Part shown: piece after piece, positions 50,245-62,900 of the stretch | Layout: every line of letters starts with the position of its first letter | How positions within the stretch are numbered: position 1 is the stretch's first letter | NCBI GenBank assembly: GCA_003254925.1 | Contig: QANZ01029198.1 | Location: 10,350-74,349, forward strand | Source: Chamaecrista fasciculata | Lineage: Eukaryota > Streptophyta > Magnoliopsida > Fabales > Fabaceae | Reading direction: 5' to 3' | DNA length: 64,000 bases | The notes under the pieces: model-generated | What the model saw: the letters and a program-made list of their open reading frames with translations, nothing else | What the model was told of the DNA's origin: nothing | The model's database searches: none | Made by a program: the position numbers and the translations under genes

Positions 50245-53200
50245 TCAAATTTCTCCATCCCACAATTGCTCCAGACTTTTATAAGGACTACAAGTTTCAT
50301 GGATAGCAAAGTCCCCTCGAAGTAACCTTTGCTGCATTACACAACAAAATAAAATAAGTTGATGATAAAATGTAAAAGATAGATAGATATTTTGCAAGTA
50401 TGGTTAATTTGAATGTTTGAAAGGCATTCTAACCAATGAGCTTTGGCTAAATGTATCTAAGTTGTCTCCAACACTGAAGGGTTCTAATTCTTAACCCTAC
50501 CGGCCTACCCTAAACCATATTAGCCCAAAAAAATAAAGCTAAAATGCACAAAACTCCCTAAACTTTAGTCATTATGTAAAAAATTCTTCTAAACTTTGAA
50601 AAGTGATCAAACACCATGTGAACTTTTGATTTTGTGCAAATAATCCTTTCATTAAAAGTTTCATTAAAAAAACCAAGATTTTTTTTTGGTTACAATTAAT
50701 TATAGTGATTTATTTTAATTTTGGATCAATATAAAATACAACAACAATTATAAAATTATATTAAAAAAACTTGAATTTTCTTAATGAAAATCTTAATAAA
50801 AAAGGTCTTTAACATAAAATAAAAAGTTCAGTTCGTCTTTTTTCAAAATTTGTAGTTCTTTTGGACAATTACTAAAATTCAGAAAAGGAGGAGGGGGGTT
50901 ATGCATTTTAGCAAAAGAAATTAAACATAAAAAGGCATTTCATTCTAACCTGATGGATTTGTGAGAATTTTGAGAAGAGTTCTGGAGGAATACACCAATC
51001 AAACAGGCTAAGGTTTTCCTTGATCCTAGATTCATTTACACTCTTTGGAAGAACACTATGACCAGTTTGAATTCCCCAGCGTAGAGCCACTTGAGCTGGG
51101 GATTTGTTGAGCTTTTCAGCAATTTCAATCAAAACTGGTTCCTTCAAGATTTCTCCCTTCACCCATGTACCTGGAGAACCCAGTGGACAGTATGCCTGAA
51201 AAAGAAAGAACTTTTTTATGCTAACAAAATATAACAAGGAACAGAAAATTGGTATCATTAAGCACATTAAACAGAGAAATAAAAAAAGATAAGAGTCAAT
51301 TAATGATTGATCCCTGAAAGATGATAAATGTCTCATTTTTTTTTTGGTACATGATAAATGTCTCATTTTAGTCTTTGAGGGAAAAGTTATAAGATTAAGT
51401 CCTTGAAAGATGCAATTACAATTAACTTGGTCATTTTGCTAAAACATTAATTCAAAGTCAACAACAACAAATCTGATTTTTTAAGCTTAATCTTTTATTG
51501 TAATTTTGACAAAATTTAAAACTATATCGGATTTGTCATTAAATTTTTATTGGTATCATTAAAAAAAGGATCAAATTGACTGTAATTGTATCTTTTAAGG
51601 GCTAAATCGTATAATTTCATCTTTCAGGAACTAAATTGAGACATCTGTAATTTTCAGGGACCAAATCATTGATTTACTCAAAAGATAATATAGATTAGTC
51701 AGAGTAATACTGAGAGATGAACACCAGTAGACTTGCACAAATTGTGAAGAGCAGATTGCTGCCAGACAAGGTGGCATTCCACTTGGTTAACTGCTGGTGG
51801 AATCTTAGCAGATTTTAGAAAGTCTTGCAGCTTCTTAGTTGAGAAGTTGCTCACCCCGATGGCACGTGCCTGACCTGAGACAAATAAGCCTTCCATTGCA
51901 TTCCATGTCTCTGAAAGACACAAGGGAGCCATGACCTCAGGGTCCCAACCTCTTGAACCTGGCTTTGTCCTAAAAGGCCAATGCATCTGTGACAAAAATA
52001 AAAGGAAACATATATAGTACAATCCTTTAACTTTAGATCATCTGCAAATATCCCCTTAACTTTAAAAATCAGAAATTACTCCCCTAAACTTTCATCCTTT
52101 AGCAGTTGAAAATTTTTGGTACTTAGAATAGCAGCATTTCATTCCTATATAGGATTTTGTTTTCTAATAGCTATATTTTAACCATCCTTGTTTGGTTTTA
52201 AATGAGGCATCACATGCGGAAATAAACAATGTGTGAAGTGGCATCTCCACCACAGAAATTGGGAAAAAAGGTTTTAAATGCTAAAGCATGAAAAGGAAAG
52301 TAACTAGTTTCTGATTTTTATTATTAAAAAGAATGTCTGCAAACGATCTAAAGTCAAAAGGGTGTAACTGCATTTTTCCAAAATAATATAACGTCAAAAT
52401 CATCCCAAAATGAGATCTGGAAATATTTTTGGTCAGATGTACAAAATAAGGAACCATACAAGGTATAGATCAATGTAGTCAAGCTGCAGGTCCTCTAGAG
52501 TCTTACTCAGTGCCTTCGATACGTCTTGAGGTGCACAGTCACTGGTCCTGTTTGGATCAAATAAAGGCATCCATAAACCAATCGATGACCAAAATTGGAT
52601 TTTAGGTTTCATATTGCATACGTCTAAACCCACATGACAGTATATCAAAAACTAAAAATTTAGTAGTTGTGTGAGGTCTAGTTCAAAGCTATGTAGTATG
52701 GACAGAAAATTCATTCCAAAGAATGGTTAGCTGATCTTATCTTATTTCAAAGTACTTTACACAATCACTTTCTAAATAAAAAATATTAAGCTATATTTTT
52801 CAAATTATTCATATACATCAAAAGGAAACAAATTAGGGAAGATGAGGATTCTAATTTATCAAATTGTGTCCAAGCCTTATCCAACAGGATCTATGTGGAA
52901 CATGTTTGAAAAATGAAAATAGCTGCATCTATGCTTTATAAGTAAAAACACGTACCATAGTTTAGATGTGATGAACATCTCACTACGCTGTACCACTCCA
53001 GTAGTAAACAGTTTTTTCAGTGCCTCTCCTATCTGCATCCGATATATCCTTCTAAGCAATAAGAAATCCAGGGAAAACCAAAACAAAGGCTGATAATCCA
53101 GAATATTAGCGGAAAAAAAAGGTTTGGTATAGATGGTCTGTTTTATTGTTGCAAGAAATGCAGAAACTGACCTCTTTTTCATTATCATAGACCTTAGCAC

Positions 53201-53810
53201 AATCTATATGCCTGTAGCCAGCCTGTACATCATTGGAACAACTTCAATAAGAAAGATATTACCAAAATCTCTCCTTTCCCTTGTTATTCGCAGATTTCAA
53301 GGAGTTCTTAAGCAAGTTCAATCTATAATTATTAAGAAATGCATAGAGAAATGGTAAAACTACAATTTAATCTCTTGAACCATAGTTTAATTGCAATTTT
53401 GATAGGTGATATTTAAAATCTAACACTCCATTCTAGACTACTACAGAAAGTCTGAAAAATTCACGTGATCATCACTTGATACATTATGTCTCCGTCATCT
53501 CCCCTAATTTTTTACTACGCACAATTTCTAACCTCTTTTTCTTCCAGATTCTCAAATTTTTGAAATGCTAGTTATAATTACGTTTCTATGTTCTTATTTT
53601 TTGGGATGATTATTACATTTTAAAGTCCGACTATCAACAAGAGGATTATGTATAGTTTTCTCAAGAAAAATGCATAACCTTGATTGCAGTAATGACAGCT
53701 TCGCCCACAACACCTGGAGGAGCTTTCCATGTCCCAAGGCCAATCGATGGCATTTTCACTCCAGTATTTAGATCAAAATACAGAGGTCCATGTTCAGTTT
53801 CATTTCCCAT
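50245..53810 (-). CDS. NADPH-dependent aldo-keto reductase, AKR4C type (7 coding exons)
   Basis: Reduces aldehydes and ketones with NADPH; plant AKR4C enzymes remove reactive carbonyls formed under stress. Exons: 53810-53679, 53222-53172, 53032-52956, 52547-52460, 51986-51711, 51195-50950, 50331-50245. They join in phase into 318 aa, close to the family's 310-320. The catalytic tetrad is present: Asp51 and Tyr56 ([13 protein letters not shown]), Lys85 (ITSKLW), His118 (MHWP). NADPH-site motifs include [10 protein letters not shown] and [14 protein letters not shown]. The C-terminus is [14 protein letters not shown]. Unusual points: Leu189 in [11 protein letters not shown] where the family normally has Pro, and Met instead of Ile or Val before HWP. 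A non-coding first exon probably lies upstream (see 54389-54505). Intron 5 holds a foldback element. Confidence 0.95.
51293..51679. mobile_element. Foldback Mutator-like MITE in AKR intron 5, 387 bp
   Basis: Ends are 'gagtcaattaatgattgatc' and the inverted ...aaatcattgatttactc. The exact 9-bp direct repeat AAAAGATAA lies at 51284-51292 and 51680-51688. A short tandem duplication ('atgataaatgtctcatttt' twice) lies in the left arm. The right end is only 22 bases from the exon 5 donor. Confidence 0.87.
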
Positions 53811-53815
53811 ATTCT

Positions 53816-54505
53816 CCTACATATAACCAAATAATAAATAAGCAATAGTGAGACAAATTCAGAATCGAGATGCCTAAATGTTGAAGAAAGAAAAAGAGAA
53901 AACAATAGAACATTACTTCCAAATGCAACAAAATTAGAGAAACATACACTTGTTTAAGCCCACACACATTAGAAACAAAATAAAAATGGATTATGTATCT
54001 CTTTCACCCCCAAATTTTCAGAACCGGAATTGACGTTGAATCGATGAAAGACCAGGTCATAGATCACTGACTTAAGGGCTAGATTATCAATTAAACTAGA
54101 TCACTGGTTCAAAATGCCGGTTCGATGCGAAAATAATCTAGTTGTTAGAATAAAAAAGGATTAGAAACTGATTTCACCGATTAAAACCGGCCAGATCAGA
54201 TAGAACCCTATAACTATGTATATGAAAAAACGGCATTGTCTTATCGTCCATTGCTTTAGGCAAAAATGATGGATCGTTGCATAATTCAATTGATCGAGTC
54301 ATTGTTTTTCCACAGAGATGAGATGAGGGCCTACCAATTAAATTAAAAAACGAAAGGCAGATGAGAGAGAGAGATAAATCGTTGTTACCTAATCAAAAAT
54401 TGGATAGAAATGATCAAATGAATGAGGATTCGCGAGATTTTCTGCTTCTGCCTCAGCGATAACACAGCTTTTGTAGCCGCAGATCTCTGCAAATGCTGTA
54501 TCGTC
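53816..54505 (-). other. Probable AKR 5' UTR with a leader intron
   Basis: The six bases before the reductase ATG are preceded by 'atatgtag', a good 3' splice site (coding-side exon starts at 53816). Upstream, ...ttgattag|gtaacaac at 54389/54388 is a strong donor. The inferred leader exon is about 54505-54389 and its intron 54388-53817. This is inferred from splice signals and a TATA box only. Confidence 0.55.
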
Positions 54506-54535
54506 GGTTTCTTCACTCTCTAGTCTCTACTGCCA

Positions 54536-54542
54536 TTTTATA
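54536..54542 (-). promoter_or_regulatory. TATA box of the AKR gene
   Basis: TATAAAA on the minus strand, about 30 bases before the inferred start of the leader exon. A foldback element begins about 40 bases further upstream. Confidence 0.55.
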
Positions 54543-54579
54543 TGCATCGGTTTTCTAAATCGTTGGCGGTTATGTCATG

Positions 54580-54892
54580 ATAAAATAAGCTGAAGGCAAA
54601 TTTGGTGTCATATCTTTGGTCATATCTTTAAGTTAAATGTAGAATTGGTCTTATATCTTTGGGTGAGGTTTAAAAGTGATCACAAATCTTTACAAAAGAA
54701 TCAACTAATGGTTGATCCTTTTATAAAGATATGAGACTAACTATGCAACTTGACCAAAGATATGAGACCAAAATGATATGGGATCAAAATTGAGACATTT
54801 TGCAGAGATATAGGACCAAAATTGAAAAAAAAAATATACAGGACCAAATTGGAAACTGAACAAAAGATATGAGACTAAATTTACAGTTTATC
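54580..54892. mobile_element. Foldback element abutting the AKR promoter
   Basis: The left arm ('ggcaaatttggtgtcatatc') is inverted on the right ('gatatgagactaaatttaca'). Units of 'aagatatgagaccaaa' type repeat within the arms. No clear target duplication. Confidence 0.65.
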
Positions 54893-56373
54893 ATAAAACA
54901 ATAATCCTGCTGATTATTAAAATGATCGGTCTATAGGGCTTGTGCTGATCATTCTACATTATATATATTCTTTGCCAGAATGTGATTTTGATCCTTCATT
55001 TTTGGAGTAAATTGTAATCTACCCCTTTATAATTTTTTGTTGCTATTTTAATCCTTTAAATTTTTCAAAAGTTTAATGACTGAATGTGATTATATTTATC
55101 TTGTTTCATATTCGAATGCAACGAGTCTCGAACTATATGTTGCTTTTGACGAGTCATTTCTTTATTCAGTCAAGGTCATCAGCAAACAAGATCAAATTAG
55201 GCTTCAAAAGTTGGCCGCTTGTTTCATAGTTAAACGAGCAAAATTGATCATATATCTCTTATTTCAAGTCCAATTGTGATAAATCCGAAGCTATGAGTTA
55301 TTCTTGATGAGTTTTTTTTCTTCGCAGTTAAAACCTTTAGCAAATGAGGTCAAATTAGACTTGAATCTTATTTTTCACAAATTTTCATTTTTTGATTTTA
55401 GAACCACTTTTTAGCCCGATTCGACTTCATTTACTGAAGATTTCAACTAGGAAGAAAAATATCTTAGCAAGAGTAACCTGTAGATATGATCAACTTTGTC
55501 CATTTAATTGTGAAACGAGCAACTCAATTTTGAAGTCCAATTTGAATTGGTTTGCTGACATCCCAAGTGGACAAAGAAAATAACCTTCAAAAACAACCTA
55601 CAACTCGAGACTCGTGGCAATTGAATTTGAAAAGAGAAAGATATATTCATATTCAATCGTTGAGAGACTAAGGAGTGAAACTTTTTAAGTTTTAAGAAAC
55701 ACGGAGGACCAAAATTGTAATAAAAAAAGATTAGGAACCTACCCCAAAGGTAAATGACCAAAATGCCAAATTTTTTAACCTCATGAACCACAAGTTTTAT
55801 TTTCTCTTATATATGGACTTTGAATGTTTGTTTTGGTTGAGCTATATAGTAGACTCTAATACCATGTTAAGATTTGAAGTTCCTTATCCAAATTTTGTGT
55901 GATGATGTATTGGGATTGTGTATATAGAGTATAGAGATGCGGTGAGAATACTATTTGACCAAAATGTTTAAGCACACTCCCATATATCCCACTTTATTCA
56001 AGATCAAAGACAAAAACCGCTTATTAGGAGCAGAGTGAACTTTCCCACGTAAGAAAACAAAAACAATATTCTAGCTTTTTAATTTTGGGTAAATTACTTC
56101 TTTTCCAAAAAGGAGATTTATTACAAAATTATTTTTTGAATTTTTAATTGTTTACTTTTATTAATTAAAAAATAATTAAATTTTATTGTTAATTAATGCA
56201 GGATTCAAAAATAATCATAGTATTATTACAAAGAAATTTGATTTTTGTTAAAGAAAAAACTCAACAATTTTCCTTTTGTCAAAGCTAGGTTAGAAAGAGA
56301 TATAATTAACTGGATTGCTCACTCTGACTCAAAAAAAGTTTCAATTTGTACAAAATATTTTGCATGAAATTAA
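54893..56373. other. Intergenic between AKR and receptor kinase
   Basis: Moderately AT-rich. Some parts (55100-55620) have complex, repeat-like texture, but no known domain was found in any frame. Confidence 0.4.
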
Positions 56374-56794
56374 GGTCAAATTGCACTTTCGGTCCCATAA
56401 TTTTAGCTTCGGTTTCAATTTGGTTCTATAACTTTTCTTGTTGCACTTTTGGTCACATATTTTGCTCAAATTGCAAATTTGATCCCGTATTTTTTAGTTA
56501 GATTGCAGAATTGGTTTCATATCTTTGCAAAAAGTTCTACCATTAGTTTCATTTGACCCAAAGATATGACTAATTCTGCATCTGACTTAAAGATATAAGA
56601 CTAATTTTGTAACCTGACCAAAAGAATATGATGAGATCAATTCTATAACTAGCTAGACCCAAAGATAAGGGACCAAAAGTATAACACGGGACCAAATTTG
56701 CAACCTAAGCAAAATATATAAAACCAAAAGTGCAACAAAAAAAGTTATGGGACCAAATTGAGACCTGAACAAAAATTATAGGACCAACTTGGCC
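56374..56794. mobile_element. Foldback Mutator-like MITE, 421 bp
   Basis: The left arm 'ggtcaaattgcactttcggt' is answered by a right arm ending ...aggaccaacttggcc. Several 'aaaagtgcaa' and 'gggaccaaa' units occur in inverted orientation. Flanking 9-mers TGAAATTAA and TAAAATCAA match at 7 of 9. Confidence 0.75.
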
Positions 56795-56950
56795 TAAAAT
56801 CAAAAAGTTCAATAAACCTTTCCCCACCTTATAAAGTTGAAGAAATTTTTTGCATAAGTTTTTACATACACTTATTTTATAAAGCTAAAAAACACAAACA
56901 TGACAAAATTTTCCATCTATGCATAATGCATATATGCTTGATTCAATAAT

Positions 56951-59900
56951 TCACTTGAAAGGATCTGTTGCAGAGAAAATCTCAAAATCACCATTATCAT
57001 GACATGAAACTTGAAACTGAGGTGGGTGATGAGTCTGAGTAGTAGTAGTAAGAAGTGAAAGAATGTATTGAATCTCATCAGTAACCTGTTTCATGGAAGG
57101 TCTGTTCTGCCTTCGGTCATCCAAGCATGCCTCCGCAAGACACCCCAAAGCTTTCATGCTTTCCACTTCCATTTTCCCACCAGCTTCATTCCTGACCGTC
57201 GGATCAATCACATCCATCAATCTACCATTCCTCATTGCTCTCTTCACAAACACCACTAAGTTCACATCTTCCTCTTCTCTCCCAAAATCCAATGCCTTCT
57301 TTGCCGTTAACATTTCCAGTAATACCACGCCGAAACTGTACACGTCACTCTTATCTGTCACCTGAAAATATTATCACAATAATTTACTTAACTAATCACT
57401 CTCTTTTCACTACTATCTAGTTTAATTTCTTAATAATATTAACGTGATTTCATCTGAGTTCTATCATTATCTCTAACATTGATGGTTAAGATAAACGATT
57501 TCAATCTTATATATATTAATCTAATACAATGAGAACCAAGAACTTTAATTTCTTCCTCTCTTTATATATCAACTCATTTATGATCACAACTATAAGAACG
57601 AAATAGGGTAAATTGCATTTTGATACCCTATTATATGGACCAATTTCACTTTGGTTTCTTGTTATTTCAAAGTGACATTTTGGTACCTTGTTCTTTGCAC
57701 AGTTAACACTTTGGTATTTAAATTTAATTTTCTGTTAAGTTTTGACAGCGAAGTCGTACGTGACCGTCACGTGCGGAATAAACCCCCCCTCCCCCCCAAA
57801 TGTTCATTTTCCTCTTATTTTTCGCGATTTAAACGCTAAAACACTAAAAATTTCTTGAAAAACACAGAGCTTCGAAGTGAGAGGATTTTGGAGTGTTTTT
57901 TCATTTGAATCGTGAAAAATGAGAAAATAAAAATAGACATTTTGGTGTTTTTACTCTACACGTGATGGTCACGTGCGATTTTGCCATCAAAACTTAACAG
58001 ATTAATAAATTTGGGTACCAAAGTGTTAACGTTGCAAAAAATAGAGTACCAAAGTGCCATTTTCGAAAGAATAGGGTACTAAAGTGAGATTGGTCCATAA
58101 AATATGGTATCAAAGTGTAATTTACCCAAAAAAATATCATCTACATATGTCAACTATTCAAGTAAAAAAAATAGATAAAAGAAAATCACATTTAACACTG
58201 CTTAGAAAAGTTTGAATAATATCAAAATGAAACATAAAAAATGAGAATTAGAACATAAATCATCATATAATTTGAGGACCAAAATAAAATTTTTACATAT
58301 TAGAATATGGATGATGAATAGAATTAGAATTTTAGACTATAATAATAAGTAATATGATCTCTGGCCAAAAAAAAAAGTAATATGATAATTTTTTTTTGGC
58401 TTGAAGTAATATGATAAAATTAAAGACTATAATAGGATATATAGATATAGGGTCCTTATAATATGTGCGCTTAGGGGTGTTTGTTGGGCGGTTATGAACA
58501 AAATTTTTAACCGAACCGCTCACATCGATTTAAAGAGATTCTTAATTAAGCGGTTAAAAAAAATTTCTTTAACCAAACCAATAAATAGACGGTTTGAGCG
58601 GTCGGTTTGAGCCGTTAAAACATTTATTTGTTGTTTTTAATTGTATTTAGGAGTAGAATAGATAAAATTTTTAGTTTTAAAAACAGTATGATTTAGGAGA
58701 CAAAATTTTATGATTCAATATGATAACATAATTAAATGTATGATAAAATTAAACGATTACTAAAAGTTTAACATTTTTTATTAAATGTAATTGCATATAA
58801 CACAATAAAAGTAAAGAAAGAATTATATAAATACTAGCGTTCGGTTCGGTTAATTATATGCCCAAATTGTTAACCGAACCAAACCATCCGATTTTGATGC
58901 ATTTTTAACCGAATCAAACCGCTCATTGGTCGGTTTGGTTCGGTTTTTGTTTCGGTTCGGTTTGGTTTAGTTTGGTCAAATCGGTTTGGTTCGGTTTTGA
59001 ACATCTCTATGTGCCCTTAGGGCAAATGTTAAGGTTTCTTTTAATTAGTCAAATGAATTTTCAAATATTAAAAATTATTTTTTAAATAAATTTTCATAAA
59101 TTCCAAGATATGAGATGCTCTACTAACCTAGATCAGAAAGAAACCTTAAAATAAATTTTAGTTTGATTCATCACCTGAAAATTTATGTAGTACTCGGGAT
59201 CCAAATACCCCAACGTCCCTTGTGCACATGTGGTCACATGAGTGGCCTCGCTCGTAGCCAACCTCGAAACCCCAAAATCCGAAACCTTAGCATCAAGGTT
59301 GTTATCCAACAAAATATTACTCGACTTCACGTCTCTGTGAAATATCCTAGGCACACACGCATCATGAAGGTACGCTAGCCCCTGCGCCGTCTGATGCGCG
59401 ATTCTCAGCCGTCGATGCCACGTAAGTGGGGCCCACTTAGCGGCGTCGACGCGGTGGAGACAGTCAAAGAGCGTGCCGTTAGGGACGAACTCGTACACGA
59501 GGAGCGGCTCATCGGAGAGGTCGAGGCAGAAGCCGAGGAGGCGTACGAGGTGGCGGTGGTTCACTTGGCAAAGGATTCGGACCTCGTTGAGGAGTTGGTC
59601 GGCGGCCCGGGTGCTACCGAGCCGGGCGCGCTTGATCGCGGTGACCGTGCCGTCGTCGAGGACGCCCTTGAAGACCTCGCCGAAGCCGCCGGAGCCGAGG
59701 AGGTTGTGCTTGGCGAAGTTGTCCGTGGCCTTGGTGATTTCTTTGATGGTGAAGACCTTACATGATTTGTCGCCGTTCAGTATGTCACGTGCCATGCTTG
59801 TGCTGAGCTGGGGTCCGCCTCGAGTGAGGCCGTGGCGGCGTCTCCGATGGAGAGAAACTATTGTTGAAATTAGGGTTCCGGCGAGCATGGCAACCCCGGC

Positions 59901-62900
59901 AAATGCGAAGCCTGATAATGATAATGACGTAATACAAAATTAATACAAAATTATAATTTGTTTTGTTATATAAGAAATTACGTACATCATCTTTTAACTA
60001 ACTTACATTTTTATTTTTTAGAAAAGTTATGGGTACTAATTACTTAAATGTCTTTTACTACTATCTATTTTATTTATATAATTTATGTAAGATATTATTT
60101 TACAATAAAATTTCAAAATTAAGTTACAAAATCTCTTAAAATTACATAAAAGAGTATAAATATTTGTTCACATGTATCCATAATTCTTTCAGATATACAG
60201 TTATATTTTTTTTNGAAAGGCTCGGGTCACTGGTTCAACCGTTGGGTCACTGGTTCAACCGGTTGAGCCGGTTTACTTAAAAAATATATTTTCAAATATA
60301 CATATTCATCAAATACATATTGATATATTACAATAATTTAAATTTAAAGTAAAAATTAAACATAACCATATGTCCATCACATACCATAAGTGTCAAATAT
60401 TTAATTTTTTTCTTTTTTTTTTTTAATTTTTTCAAATATTTCCGGGTCAACCGATTTCCGGTTTAACCGCCGGTTCGAGCGGTTTGACCCGGTTCACCAT
60501 CGGGTCAACTGCAGGCCGGTATTTTATTTTTTCGGACCGAACTGGTGTCTAGTTCGCTGGTTGAACCGGCCAGTCCGGTCTAGTTTTTTCTACATTGCTT
60601 TTAACTAAGCCAAATTGAAACTTTTGAGACAGGGACTTCAAATCTAAACCTGAATCTTAATGAACCAATTAATCTAAGCCAAATTTAAATATTTAATTGA
60701 GAAAGGTAAGAAACGACAAAGAGAATCAGTTCAGAATCATTCTTAAATACTGAAACCTATGCAACACATACACATGCATAAATATAGGACAACAAACGCG
60801 ATTCAATATATACACGTAGTACGAACATGGAGGCACTACACGACGCTTAATTTTAGGTAAAACACCCTTTCGTACCCCTAATGTTTGCGGTGATTTTCAG
60901 TTATACCCCTAACGTTTCATTTGTGTCAGTTGTGCCCCCAATGTGAAACGTTAGTTTCAATTATGCCCCAAATTTCAATCATCCACAAAAAAAAAAATAC
61001 AATTTTTGCATGATAGCTCGGTTTTGATCAGATTTCATATGGGTTTTAATTTTCGGACATCACAAACTTGATTCCTTGGATCAATTTCAAAGATTAAGCT
61101 CAAAATAGCCCCAAATCCAAAGAAAATCGGACCCGATGAACCCCAAAAAGGACCAAAACGAAATGCAGCAAAACGAAGCATTTTTCTCAAAATTTCCATG
61201 TGCAAAATGATCCTTATTAGGAGCCGAAAATGAGTACCCATAAACTCATTTATCAAAATAAACTGAAATGAACAAGGATCGAAGCTCAAAAGTTCCGAAA
61301 AACGGTACACTAACGAGGGTGGGGGCATAATTGAAACTAACGCTTCACATTGGGGGCACAACTGACACAAATGAAACGTTAGGGGCATAACTGAAAATCA
61401 CTGCAAACGTTAGGGGCACGAAAGGGTGTTTTGCCCTTAATTTTATAATGACATATTAAAAAAAGGGTAAATTATACTTTGATACTCTATTTTTTCAAAA
61501 GTGACACTTTGGTATCATGTTCTTTGCACCTTTAACACTTTAACACTTTAGTACCCTGTTCTATAGACCAGTTTCACTTTGTTATCATGTTCTTTCATGA
61601 TTTGTTACCTTCTTTAGGGTACTAAAATGTTAACAGTGCAAAAAACATGATACTAAAATGTCACTTTTAAAAGATCATGGTACCAAAGTGTCATTTTTAA
61701 AGAACAGGGTACCAAAGTGTCACTTTTGAAAGAACAGGATGCCAAAGTGGAATCAGTCTATAGAATAGGATACCAAAGTATAATTTACCCTAAAAAGAAA
61801 GATCAGATTTTCAAATTTTAGATATTGTATTATTATTTACATTCACCAGCCTCGCCTTAAAAAATTAGAGATATTAACAATTATTTAATATACTAAATCT
61901 CCATATAGATACGTTCATGTTTTCCAAACACATGCACGATTCCTCAAATTTCCGTAAAAAAGTTAGTATTCCTTTGCTTGGTTAAGATAGATTATATATG
62001 AAGTATGTAGAAGCAAAATACTTGATAAGTGATAATAATGAATAAGCTAGGTTTCTGGATCCAATAGTTACCTCCAATAAGTTGAATTTTCTTCTTATTA
62101 CGAAGCTTACATCTCCTTCCACTTTCACACTTGATCTCTGAAAGAGAAAATGAAAATTAATTACGAAATTATCGAAAGGCTGTTTTCATTTGTTGTAACT
62201 TTAATTTGGATCAGCATTATTGCTGTTCTCACATTACGTTCATTGAAGACAAATGGTTATTGAAAATTAGTTACTTCATTGTAAAACTAATATATTATAT
62301 ATAGAATCATTAGATATATATGAAGGATGTAGAAATTAATGCTTTTGACAAAATGTATCATTGACAACTATATAACTTAATTGCAGGTCAATGCAAGAAC
62401 GATATTAGAGGTCATATATTTAATGGTATCTGAAAGAATACTGGAGGATGTAACAAAAATTTGAAAATTTAAACTAAAATTGTTATTTTTTGAATAAGAA
62501 ATTATAAGTCAACTAAACATGCAGTACTAATGTAATTCACATGGCCAGGTTAGCAGCCATCGCTATGAGTGATTACGTACATTTTAATTTAATTTCCCTC
62601 TTGAAACATGCCACGTGTAATATTTTACAAATTTAACGATATATATTAATTAATGTTTCTTCCTTGTTCCCGTAAAAAAAAGGTTTCTTCCTTGTTAATG
62701 AACTAATGAACTAGTACCTGTGCACTATATACTTGTGGGGTTTGATTATTGAGATGTAATGACTCATGAGTCAATAAGATAATGACACGTGTAAGAGTTA
62801 GTTATATGTAATTAGTGATATGACTTCATACACAGTTTTGATTGGTTAAAAGAGTTATTATTCTTTTATTATTTTTCAACATTAGATTACATCAATGACT

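Noticed and set aside
59394..59943. Long plus-strand open frames opposite the kinase exon
   Set aside because: They are antisense shadows of the GC-rich kinase coding sequence; no domain and no supporting splice or promoter signals.
61035..61388. 117-codon minus-strand open frame
   Set aside because: Inside the loop of the 60856-61435 foldback element; no recognisable domain, no independent gene signals.
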